A stretch of 64,000 nt of DNA from an uncultured Prevotellaceae bacterium (GTDB lineage: Bacteria > Bacteroidota > Bacteroidia > Bacteroidales > Bacteroidaceae), in assembly GCA_900317635.1 (NCBI GenBank), contig ONHN01000006.1, positions 1-64,000 on the forward strand. The letters run 5' to 3'. The notes under the pieces are model-generated. The model made no database searches, was not told the origin of the DNA, and saw only the letters and a program-made list of their open reading frames with translations. Within the stretch, counting starts at the first letter, position 1. Every line of letters begins with the position of its first letter. Made by a program: the position numbers and the translations under genes. This document shows positions 43,377 through 50,855 of this stretch, in pieces.

Positions 43377-44981
43377 TTATACTGAAAAAACATCGCGGGC
43401 CACAGCTTCGGCGCAGCGTTCGCCGTCGATAGCTGCCGAAACGATGCCGCCGGCATAGCCAGCACCTTCGCCGCACGGATACAGGCCCTTGAGGCTCACG
43501 GAGCAAAGCGTCTCGGCATCGCGCACCAGACGAATGGGCGACGACGTGCGCGTTTCGACGCCTATCACGCTGGCTTCCTGCGTGAGGAAACCGTGGCTCT
43601 TACGTCCAAAGGCTTGGAAGGCGGCTTGCAAGCGCATACTGATGGGGCGGGGCAGCCAAAAGTGAAGGGGCGAGGCCACAAGCCCGGGCGCGTAGCTCGA
43701 CGCGGGGAGGTCTGCACTGAGGCGGCCTCGCACAAAGTCGGTCATGCGCTGCGCTGGTGCTGTCTGCCGCCGACCGCCTTGCTGCCAAGCCAAGCGTTCA
43801 AGTTCTTCTTGAAATTGCAACATCTGCAAAGGGGAGGGGGCGGCACGATCGGCCTGAAAACTCATCGCTGCCACGTCCTCGGGGCGCACTTCCACCACCA
43901 TGCCGCTGTTGCTCCAGGCACCGTTGCGCCCCGAAGGGCTCATGCCGTTCACAACGACTTGCTCGGCATCGCTGGCTGCGGGCACAACGAAACCGCCAGG
44001 ACACATGCAGAAGGAGTAAACGCCGCGACCTTCCACCTGTTGCACAAAGCTATATTCGGCTGCGGGCAGATACTGACCGCGACCTTGCGCACTGTGGTAC
44101 TGTATGCTGTCTATCAGTGCCGAAGGATGCTCTAAGCGCACGCCGACAGCAAAGCCTTTAGCTTCCATACATATATTATTATATAGGAAGCGATAAACGT
44201 CGCGGGCGGAATGGCCAGTGGCAAGAATGACGCCCGCGCCGCGATACTCAACGTCTTTCGTCTCTCCCTCGGCAATGGCAGTTTGCGTCCTTACGCCCAC
44301 GCAGCGCCCGCCTTCGGAGATGAGCCCCGTCACCTTCGTCAGGAAATGCACATCGCCACCGCTCGCTACGATTTGCTGGCGCATACGCTCTATGACGCGG
44401 GGCAAGCGGTCGGTGCCTATGTGTGGATGGGCATCCACGAGGATGTCGGTTGAAGCGCCGTGCTGACAGAACACGCGCAGTATCTTCTCGGTCGAACCGC
44501 GCTTCTTCGAGCGAGTGTAGAGCTTACCGTCGCTGTAGGCACCAGCACCGCCTTCGCCAAAGGCGTAGTTGCTGTCGGGATTGACGCGGTGGGAACGCGA
44601 AATTTGCGCAAGGTCCTTCTTGCGGTTGTGTACGTCCCTGCCGCGTTCAAGCACGATGGGGCGCAGACCTAACTCTATCAGCCTGAGAGCGGCGAAATAG
44701 CCGCCAGGGCCTGCACCAACCACGATGACAGCGGGACGGTCCTCCACGTTGGGGTAGGGGATAGGCTCGAAAACGTTCTTCGGCACGGCCTCGCCAACAT
44801 AGGCATCAACGGTCAGATTGACCTTCACGCCGCCGCGACGCGCATCAATGCTGCGCCGCCGCACAACGACATCGTTAATAGCACCTACCTTCACGCCTAT
44901 CTCGTTGGCAATACGGTCGAACAACGCCCGCCGCTGATAAGCTACGGCGGGCGTTAAGCGCAGTTGAAGCGTATAAGGCAT
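43377..44981 (-). CDS. FAD-dependent oxidoreductase (COG2509-type dehydrogenase)
   Basis: A 534-residue cytosolic flavoprotein. A non-canonical N-terminal region (about 1-80, LQLRLTPAVAYQRRALFDRI) precedes the dinucleotide-binding motif VIVVGAGPGGYFAALRL near 85, then SNYAFGEGGAGAYSDGKLYT, ILATGHSARDVYRFL, YSFCMCPGGFVVPAAS and the closing LYPCGEGAGYAGGIVSAAIDG, which cradles the flavin. These are typical of the COG2509 group, whose reaction is not known with certainty. It has normal length and no adjacent partner gene. Confidence 0.85.
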   Translation of the reverse strand: MPYTLQLRLTPAVAYQRRALFDRIANEIGVKVGAINDVVVRRRSIDARRGGVKVNLTVDAYVGEAVPKNVFEPIPYPNVEDRPAVIVVGAGPGGYFAALRLIELGLRPIVLERGRDVHNRKKDLAQISRSHRVNPDSNYAFGEGGAGAYSDGKLYTRSKKRGSTEKILRVFCQHGASTDILVDAHPHIGTDRLPRVIERMRQQIVASGGDVHFLTKVTGLISEGGRCVGVRTQTAIAEGETKDVEYRGAGVILATGHSARDVYRFLYNNICMEAKGFAVGVRLEHPSALIDSIQYHSAQGRGQYLPAAEYSFVQQVEGRGVYSFCMCPGGFVVPAASDAEQVVVNGMSPSGRNGAWSNSGMVVEVRPEDVAAMSFQADRAAPSPLQMLQFQEELERLAWQQGGRRQTAPAQRMTDFVRGRLSADLPASSYAPGLVASPLHFWLPRPISMRLQAAFQAFGRKSHGFLTQEASVIGVETRTSSPIRLVRDAETLCSVSLKGLYPCGEGAGYAGGIVSAAIDGERCAEAVARDVFSV

Positions 44982-45087
44982 AGCGTTACTTGTTTTAGTC
45001 TTTAACCTTCTAAGTATCTTTTACTCCCTCGCTTTGTATAAGAAAGCAGGGAGAGTGGAGCAAGCTTTCCCTTTTTTTAGTATCCAC

Positions 45088-45136
45088 TCCTCCCTCGCCC
45101 TTTTGGGGAGAGGGGGCAGGGGGGAGAGAGGGGCTA
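45088..45136. repeat. G/C-rich hairpin (family E) between oxidoreductase and MFS genes
   Basis: CTCCCTCGCCCTTTTGGGG followed by GAGAGGGGGC and a G-rich run can form an imperfect stem. It lies directly downstream of the MFS transporter stop (45140, minus strand), much like the hairpin after pyrG, with which it shares long stretches. Confidence 0.6.
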
Positions 45137-45139
45137 CTC

Positions 45140-46759
45140 CTACTCCTTTATGTTCGGCTCCTCAAGTCCAATGCCTTTCTTCTTATCTACAACCTTCAGC
45201 ACGAGGCCAAGCAGCAGGGCTATCACGCCTAACGAGGCCAGCATGATGAGGGCGTAGGTGTAGTCATACTGCGTGGGATCGGTCACGTCGGGGTTGGTCT
45301 TGTCAAGCACCTTGCCAATGAGCAAGGGGAAGAGCCAAAGGCCGATGTTCTGTATCCAGAAAATCAGGGCGTAGGCCGAACCTATAATCTTAGGCTCTAC
45401 CAGCTTTGGCACACTGGGCCACAGCGAGGCAGGAACCAGCGAGAACGAGGCTCCCAACACGAGGATTGTCAGGTACGCAATGGCCACACCGCCAACCGTG
45501 CTGTCGCTGAACAGCGGCAAAACGAAGGCAAACGTCAGGTGGCAAGCTATGAGCAACAACGAACCAAGCACGAGCATCGAGGCGGCCTTGCCTTTGTGAT
45601 CGACGTAGCTGCCAAGGATGGGCGTGATGAGCACGGCCAACAGGGGGAACACGGCAAAGATGGCGGCTGCCGACTGACGCATGTAGCCCATGTAGCAGTA
45701 CGCAACGAGCGATACGACTGAAACGCCTAAAAGCAGGTAGCGCAGGCTTGCCTTCTTCTGGAAGTTGCTGGCGAAACCAGCGGCGGCTACTACCAACATG
45801 ATGACGTACTGCACAATGGTCACAGCCTCGCTGGCCCAGAACGAACCAGCGGCGGGTTCAACAAGCGTCAGGTTGCATTGCAACATGTTCACGGCATACT
45901 TCTGGAACGGGAAGATAGCACTGTAGTACAACACGCAAAGCAGGGCAACAAGCCAGAAACCGCTACTGCTGAGGATCTGACCAAGGTCACTGATCTTGAA
46001 TGGATCGTCTTTCTCTTCGGCCTCACCAGTTTGCGCGTCAAGCTTCTTGTCCATGAAGAAGTAAACAACAAACATCATCAGCGCAATACACAGCAACACC
46101 ACGCCGAAGGCAACCGAACGGCTCACGCTCACTTCGCCACCAAGCTTCGCAAAGAAGGGCGAGAAAATCATACACGTGGCAACGCCAAGACGTGCCAACG
46201 CCATTTCGCTACCCATGGCCAAAGCCATCTCCCTGCCCTTGAACCACTTCACGATACCACGGCTCACGGTGATACCGGCCATCTCGCAGCCGCAACCGAA
46301 GATCATAAAACCAATGGCGGCTACTTTGGCCGAGGCGGGCATGCCTTGATAGAACGGGGAAACACCCAGCTCTTCAAACCCAGGGATGTAGTTCAGGTTG
46401 TTCGTAAACCACGTTTCCAGGCCGCTGCCAATGAAAGCGTCGCTGACGGCGTACCACTTGATAAGCGCACCGCCAAGCATCACGGCACCACTCAATACGG
46501 CGGTAAAGCGAACGCCCATCTTGTCGAGGATAATGCCGGCAAAGATGAGGAAGAAAACAAAGACGTTGAGGAACGTCTCGGCACCCTGCATCGTGCCAAA
46601 GGCGGTGCTGTCCCAACCGCGCTGGCTCTCCATCAAGTCTTTGATAGGAGACAGGATGTCCATGAAGATGTACGAGCAAAACATGGCTAAGGCCAACAGC
46701 AAAAGGGCTGTCCAGCGCATAGCGGCGGAATCGCGCAAGGTCTTTAGTTGATCTGTCAT
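45140..46759 (-). CDS. Major facilitator superfamily transporter
   Basis: A 539-residue inner-membrane protein with about twelve hydrophobic segments in two halves separated by a charged loop (MDKKLDAQTGEAEEKDDPFK near 250). The first half shows WTALLLLALAMFCSYIFMDI and GIILDKMGVRFTAVLSG, the MFS loop 2-3 motif (DKMGVR). A bulky substrate-side loop lies near 95-120. It resembles the MFSD1-like group of MFS proteins in length and layout, but the substrate is not readable. It has no neighbour on the same strand closer than 77 bases. Confidence 0.8.
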   Translation of the reverse strand: MTDQLKTLRDSAAMRWTALLLLALAMFCSYIFMDILSPIKDLMESQRGWDSTAFGTMQGAETFLNVFVFFLIFAGIILDKMGVRFTAVLSGAVMLGGALIKWYAVSDAFIGSGLETWFTNNLNYIPGFEELGVSPFYQGMPASAKVAAIGFMIFGCGCEMAGITVSRGIVKWFKGREMALAMGSEMALARLGVATCMIFSPFFAKLGGEVSVSRSVAFGVVLLCIALMMFVVYFFMDKKLDAQTGEAEEKDDPFKISDLGQILSSSGFWLVALLCVLYYSAIFPFQKYAVNMLQCNLTLVEPAAGSFWASEAVTIVQYVIMLVVAAAGFASNFQKKASLRYLLLGVSVVSLVAYCYMGYMRQSAAAIFAVFPLLAVLITPILGSYVDHKGKAASMLVLGSLLLIACHLTFAFVLPLFSDSTVGGVAIAYLTILVLGASFSLVPASLWPSVPKLVEPKIIGSAYALIFWIQNIGLWLFPLLIGKVLDKTNPDVTDPTQYDYTYALIMLASLGVIALLLGLVLKVVDKKKGIGLEEPNIKE

Positions 46760-46836
46760 TTCTCAGATATGTTTATGTGTTATTTGTATCAATAGAAAGA
46801 ATGGTACGTTTTTTGCATCGTTTATAGCCCACGGCC

Positions 46837-47508
46837 TCAGTACGTTCTCTCGCCAAAGATGGCCGTGCCAATGCGCACCATCGTGCTGCCTTCTTCAAGG
46901 GCTATCGCGTAGTCACCACTCATACCGTAGCTGCGAACGCTAAAGCCCTCGTCGGCAGGAAAGTACGTGGTCCGAAGTTCTTCAAACAGTTGGCGCGCCT
47001 GCCGGAAGTCGGCGCGGATGCGCGCCTCGTCGTCGGTGTTGGTGGCCATGCACATTAGGCCGCATAGCCGCACGCCTTCAAGCTGACGCCATTCGCCGCC
47101 TGCCATCCACAAGCGCAGTTCCTCGGCCGTAAAGCCAAACTTGGTTTCTTCCGCTGCCACGTGCACCTGCAGCAGGCAATCGGTCTTGCGGCCTATGCGC
47201 ACACTTTCCTTACTGACTTCGCGAAGCAAACGGGGCGAGTCGCCGCTGTGTATCAGGCTCACGTGGGGCAAAAGCTGGCGCACTTTGTTGCGCTGCAAAT
47301 GACCGATGAAGTGCCACCGGATGTCGGCGGGCAGGGCCGCCGCTTTGCGCACAAGTTCTTGCACGTGGCTCTCGCCAAAGTCGCGCTGACCAGCGGCGTA
47401 GGCCTTTTCAAGTTCGCTTTCAGGGTGATACTTCGAAACGGCTACCAGCGTGGCCGTCGGAGGGAGCGTGGCGGCTATGCGACGTAAGTTTTCTGCTATT
47501 TCCTGCAT
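46837..47508 (-). CDS. YggS-type pyridoxal phosphate homeostasis protein
   Basis: A 223-residue PLP-binding protein of the YggS/PLPBP family, an alanine-racemase-like barrel without known catalytic role, which buffers PLP levels. The PLP lysine is in LVAVSKYHPESELEKAY near 27, followed by DFGESHVQELVRKAAALP, WHFIGHLQRNKVRQLLP, GLMCMATNTDD and the phosphate-binding end SYGMSGDYAIALEEGSTMVRIGTAIFG. Length and order match the family. It starts 13 bases after the DUF4494-type gene and likely shares its transcript. Confidence 0.93.
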   Translation of the reverse strand: MQEIAENLRRIAATLPPTATLVAVSKYHPESELEKAYAAGQRDFGESHVQELVRKAAALPADIRWHFIGHLQRNKVRQLLPHVSLIHSGDSPRLLREVSKESVRIGRKTDCLLQVHVAAEETKFGFTAEELRLWMAGGEWRQLEGVRLCGLMCMATNTDDEARIRADFRQARQLFEELRTTYFPADEGFSVRSYGMSGDYAIALEEGSTMVRIGTAIFGERTY

Positions 47509-47521
47509 CTCTCTCGGCTCA

Positions 47522-47989
47522 CTATTGTTGGGCGGCGGCGGCTTCGGCTTCGCTGCGCACTTGATAGTGGAACACGTCCATAATGGGCGTTTCGGCTATG
47601 GCGGAAATGGTGAAGTCCATGACGGAACCTTTCGTGCCCTCGTCAAGGCGGGCAATGGCATCGCGCACGTCGGCAGCTTGAACCAGCACGTTTTGCGTCG
47701 ACTTCTTTTCCTTACCCGTCTTCTCGTCCAACGTGATGAAAACGAGCTTAAAACGGAAAAAGCGGTCCGCGCTCTCGGCCGTACTCTCAAATATCTCCAC
47801 GTAGCGCGCGCGCTTGATGTCGGCCACTTCGTAAGCACCACTCATGTAGGGCTTTATCTCTTCTATGATGCGCTTCTCGGCCTCGGTGAAACTGATGGCA
47901 TCTACAAGGTAAGGTTCGCTCACTTTCTTCAGACCACCGTCTTCCTGTGTCTTCTCATACTTGACGGTGCATTGAAACCAATTTTCCAT
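47522..47989 (-). CDS. DUF4494-type conserved hypothetical protein
   Basis: A 155-residue cytosolic protein that resembles the Bacteroidales family DUF4494 (begins MENWFQCTVKYEKTQEDGG, then EPYLVDAISFTEAEKRI and KKSTQNVLVQAADVRDAI). It has no signal peptide, metal motif or cofactor site that I can see. The start WFQCTVKYEK and a C-terminal Glu/Ala/Gln-rich tail are the most recognisable parts. The genes upstream of yggS often include it in this order, so a link to the PLP protein is possible but unproven. Confidence 0.7.
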   Translation of the reverse strand: MENWFQCTVKYEKTQEDGGLKKVSEPYLVDAISFTEAEKRIIEEIKPYMSGAYEVADIKRARYVEIFESTAESADRFFRFKLVFITLDEKTGKEKKSTQNVLVQAADVRDAIARLDEGTKGSVMDFTISAIAETPIMDVFHYQVRSEAEAAAAQQ

Positions 47990-48060
47990 ATTCTGCGTTT
48001 TTGTGTTTATGCGGTGAGTAAAGTTTCTTCAACCTTTCAACATCCAACCTTAAAACCCTC

Positions 48061-48900
48061 TTACATCCTCAGCTGCTCCAGCGAGAAACCGCCCATCAGG
48101 CAGCTGCGGTCCACGTTGCCGCGAATGCCGTCGATGCTTCCCTTGTCGGAGTATTGCCACATGATGTAGTCGCGTCCGTCTTCCAGGCGCGGCTCGCTGC
48201 TGGTGTAGGCGGCTATCATCCACTGATATTCGCGGAAATAGCCCGTGAAGTGCTTGTTGTAGAAATTGCGATAGGTGTAGAGTAGGGGACGCTTGCCGTA
48301 GTAATCGGTCACGGCCTGGCAGAAGGCTTGCAAGTCGGCCACGAGCTTCGACGTGCTCACCCGACCCGTCACTTCAATGTCTATCATCGGAACAAGGTCT
48401 TGGTCCTCTTTGCGAACATTGTTCTTTAGGTGCGCCAGTTGCTGACGCCAATCCACGTTGGGACGATAGAAATGGTAGCACCCAACACTAATGCCTGCCT
48501 TGCGCGCGCCCTCAAGGTTGCGCTGATAATAGCTGTCAACGAAGCTGTTGCCTTCCGTTGCTTTGATGTAAACGTAACTAATGTTGTTGTTCTTAGCTAC
48601 GCGATCCCAATCAATGGCATACTGATAGTGAGAAACGTCAATGCCTTGCGTGTAGCGCGTGTTGATGTTGCCGTGGCCCTTTCCACTGCTCTTGTCTTCT
48701 TTACGGGGCAAGAGGAAGTCGGTCAGCGGGGCAATGGCTTCCTCCGGACGACCATGACGAACGGGCCTATCGGGCTCCGAAACGATGGCATTACCCGCCG
48801 AAGTACCCTTCTTGGGCTTACGACGATCGGAGGCAAAGGCGGAGGACGTCACGCAAAAGCACAGCACGATGGATGCTATTATCTTGATATCTAACTTCAT
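48061..48900 (-). CDS. GH25-family lysozyme-like muramidase, secreted
   Basis: A 279-residue protein with a signal peptide (MKLDIKIIASIVLCFCVTSS) and a basic, Pro/Lys-rich spacer (about 25-85). The GH25 domain follows: GIDVSHYQYAIDW (first catalytic-site Asp), VYIKATEGNSFVD, GCYHFYRPNVD, PMIDIEVTG (Asp and Glu) and YIMWQYSDKGSIDGI. This family hydrolyses the glycan chains of peptidoglycan. I use the ATG at 48900 because it directly precedes the signal peptide; a longer frame to 48960 does not. A good promoter lies at 48971-49000. Confidence 0.9.
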   Translation of the reverse strand: MKLDIKIIASIVLCFCVTSSAFASDRRKPKKGTSAGNAIVSEPDRPVRHGRPEEAIAPLTDFLLPRKEDKSSGKGHGNINTRYTQGIDVSHYQYAIDWDRVAKNNNISYVYIKATEGNSFVDSYYQRNLEGARKAGISVGCYHFYRPNVDWRQQLAHLKNNVRKEDQDLVPMIDIEVTGRVSTSKLVADLQAFCQAVTDYYGKRPLLYTYRNFYNKHFTGYFREYQWMIAAYTSSEPRLEDGRDYIMWQYSDKGSIDGIRGNVDRSCLMGGFSLEQLRM

Positions 48901-48970
48901 AAGTAAACGTTTGGTGGATAGAAAGGCCCTCAGAAAACGGGGTAGGGGCTTCAAAACCAAATTCAGGGTG

Positions 48971-49000
48971 CAAAATTACAATTTTTCCGCCTACAACCAA
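48971..49000 (-). promoter_or_regulatory. Promoter of the GH25 gene
   Basis: On the minus strand TTG at 49000-48998, 19 bases, then TAATTTTG at 48978-48971, matching the Bacteroidota consensus. It lies 71 bases before the ATG at 48900. Confidence 0.7.
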
Positions 49001-49212
49001 CAACGTTTGTTGTTAATTTGTGTAATTTCATCGCTATAAACCAATTTTTCCGCCTTTACAACGAATGTCTCAGGACGGTGAAAGATGCCTCGCGCACGCC
49101 TCTTTTTCCGTTTCAGAAATTTTGCCGTCTGTGCGTAGCGCGTACTGCATACGAACCTCGCAGGCCAGCAGTCCACATGGGTAAGCCTTATCATTTTCTT
49201 CGCAAAGCTACC
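49001..49212. other. Intergenic sequence between the GH25 promoter and repeat B2
   Basis: No gene is supported here. The last part (from about 49190) blends into the repeat B2. Confidence 0.5.
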
Positions 49213-49455
49213 GCATTTGCTGCATACCGCCGCATTTTTTTCGCCCAGCGCCGTAAGTTTTCAGCAAAAGCCTCTAAGTTTTTCGCAAAAGCTATGAAGT
49301 TATAAATCTCGGCGGGAAATATATATTTCTCGGCGGGAAATGTATATTTCTCGGCGTGTTATGTACATTTCCCGCCGAGATTTATAACTTCAGTGCCTTG
49401 CAAGAAAACTTCAAAAGCGCACACAAAAACTTCAATGCGCTCTGCCACAACTTGT
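49213..49455. repeat. Family B 21-bp-phased palindromic repeat, copy B2
   Basis: The core runs 49296-49391 (96 bases) and carries three CTCGGCGG-type motifs at 49308, 49329 and 49350, followed by one CCGCCGAG at 49372. This is the mirror image of copy B1, so B2 is in the opposite orientation. Flanking units start at 49234, 49255, 49276 and 49297 on the left (AAGTT) and at 49387, 49408, 49429 and 49450 on the right (ACTTC or ACTTG), all exactly 21 bases apart. Like B1, it lies between divergent genes (GH25 and mltG). Confidence 0.85.
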
Positions 49456-49816
49456 TGGCTTTATCTGCACATCCTATCTGCTACATCGCGCAAAACTCCA
49501 TTGCTTGTAATAATCCGTGCAAAGCCGCTCATTTTTCGCCTCAACCCACCAAAATCTCCTCCAGACCTCCGACAACCCTTTTCACACAGAATTGGTATTA
49601 TGTTTAATAGTATTTCTTTTTTGCTTCGTGGCTCTATCGTTCGAAACAAAAGCCTTATATTTGCAAAAGAAAAGGCGTAAAGCAAATTCTATACTCCCTT
49701 ACGTCAACGAAGAAGAAAGCATAAAAGAATTAGGATAAAAGCCATTAAAAATAATCAAAAGGTTGATAAACATTCGTAAAACCATATCACTACATTCGAA
49801 AAAACATTTGTGAAAT
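49456..49816. other. Leader region of mltG
   Basis: About 360 bases, A/T-rich towards the gene. TATATTTG at 49656-49663 fits the -7 consensus and would give a leader of about 150 bases. A 73-codon open frame (49517-49738) has no start context or similarity and is not called. Confidence 0.4.
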
Positions 49817-50848
49817 ATGAAAGAAACTTTTTTGCATAGAAAACGAAAGCACTTAGCCCTCGCGCTGGCGGCCATCGTCGTGGCGCTCGGCTGTGCGGCC
49901 TACTACTTCATATATGCCGACTTCACCCGCCAAGCGGACTGCACCATTTATATACGCGATGGCGAAACAACCGAACAAGTCTTCGCGCGCCTCGACTCGG
50001 TAGCGGCGCCCGGTCATGCCGCCTCATTCCGATTTCTGGCGCGCATGACGGGTTATGGGCCTGCCGTGCGCACGGGTCACTACCTCGTCAGCAAGACGAG
50101 CACACTGGACCTCCTGCGACACCTGAAAAACGGCATACAAGAACCCGTGCGCATCCACGTGCCCGTCGTGAACCTCCCACAAGATTTGGCTAAGCGCTTG
50201 GCAAAAAAACTGGCAACGGATTCGGCTTCTTTCGCAACGGCCTTCGCCGACAGCGCCCTGCTGAGTACGTACGACCTCAAACCCGCCGAGCTCTTTTGCA
50301 TGATACTTCCCGATACTTACGAACTCTATTGGGACCTTACGCCCAAGGCTTTCCTGGACCGCATGCAGCGCGAGAACAAACGTTTCTGGAACGACGAACG
50401 ACTGGCCAAAGCTAAGGCGGCGGGACTCACGCCTAAGGAAGTGGTGACGCTGGCAAGCATCGTAGAAAAAGAGACAGCCAACAAAGAAGAGAAGCCCACC
50501 ATTGCCGGCCTCTACCTCAACCGCCTGCGCAAAGGCATGAAGTTGGGCGCCGACCCAACGGTGAAGTTTGCCGTTGGCGATTTCGCGCTTAGGCGCATCC
50601 TCAACAAGCATTTGCAAACCGACAGCCCTTATAACACCTACCAGCACGAGGGCTTGCCGCCAGGTCCTATCTGCCTTCCAGAGCGCGAAAGCATTGAGGC
50701 CGTGCTCAACTACGAGCCAAACGAATATCTGTATATGTGTGCGAAGGAAGACTTCAGCGGTCGCCACAACTTCGCGCGAACGGGAGAGGAACACATGGCA
50801 AATGCCCGACGCTATCAGAAGGCCTTGAACGAACGTGGCATAAAGTAA
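49817..50848 (+). CDS. mltG: Endolytic murein transglycosylase MltG
   Basis: A 343-residue membrane-anchored lytic transglycosylase that cuts nascent glycan strands and so sets peptidoglycan chain length. One N-terminal transmembrane helix (LALALAAIVVALGCAAYYFI) is followed by a LysM-like region (IYIRDGETTEQVFARLDSV) and the YceG catalytic domain, with ASIVEKETANKEEKPTIAGL containing the catalytic Glu near 215 and LGADPTVKFAVGD and SPYNTYQHEGLPPGPICLP after it. It is first of a tight three-gene operon with GH3 and GH29 enzymes. Confidence 0.93.
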   Translation: MKETFLHRKRKHLALALAAIVVALGCAAYYFIYADFTRQADCTIYIRDGETTEQVFARLDSVAAPGHAASFRFLARMTGYGPAVRTGHYLVSKTSTLDLLRHLKNGIQEPVRIHVPVVNLPQDLAKRLAKKLATDSASFATAFADSALLSTYDLKPAELFCMILPDTYELYWDLTPKAFLDRMQRENKRFWNDERLAKAKAAGLTPKEVVTLASIVEKETANKEEKPTIAGLYLNRLRKGMKLGADPTVKFAVGDFALRRILNKHLQTDSPYNTYQHEGLPPGPICLPERESIEAVLNYEPNEYLYMCAKEDFSGRHNFARTGEEHMANARRYQKALNERGIK

Positions 50849-50855
50849 ACACGAA

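Noticed and set aside
49517..49738. A small membrane protein upstream of mltG
   Set aside because: One hydrophobic stretch in A/T-rich leader sequence, with no ribosome site or similarity.
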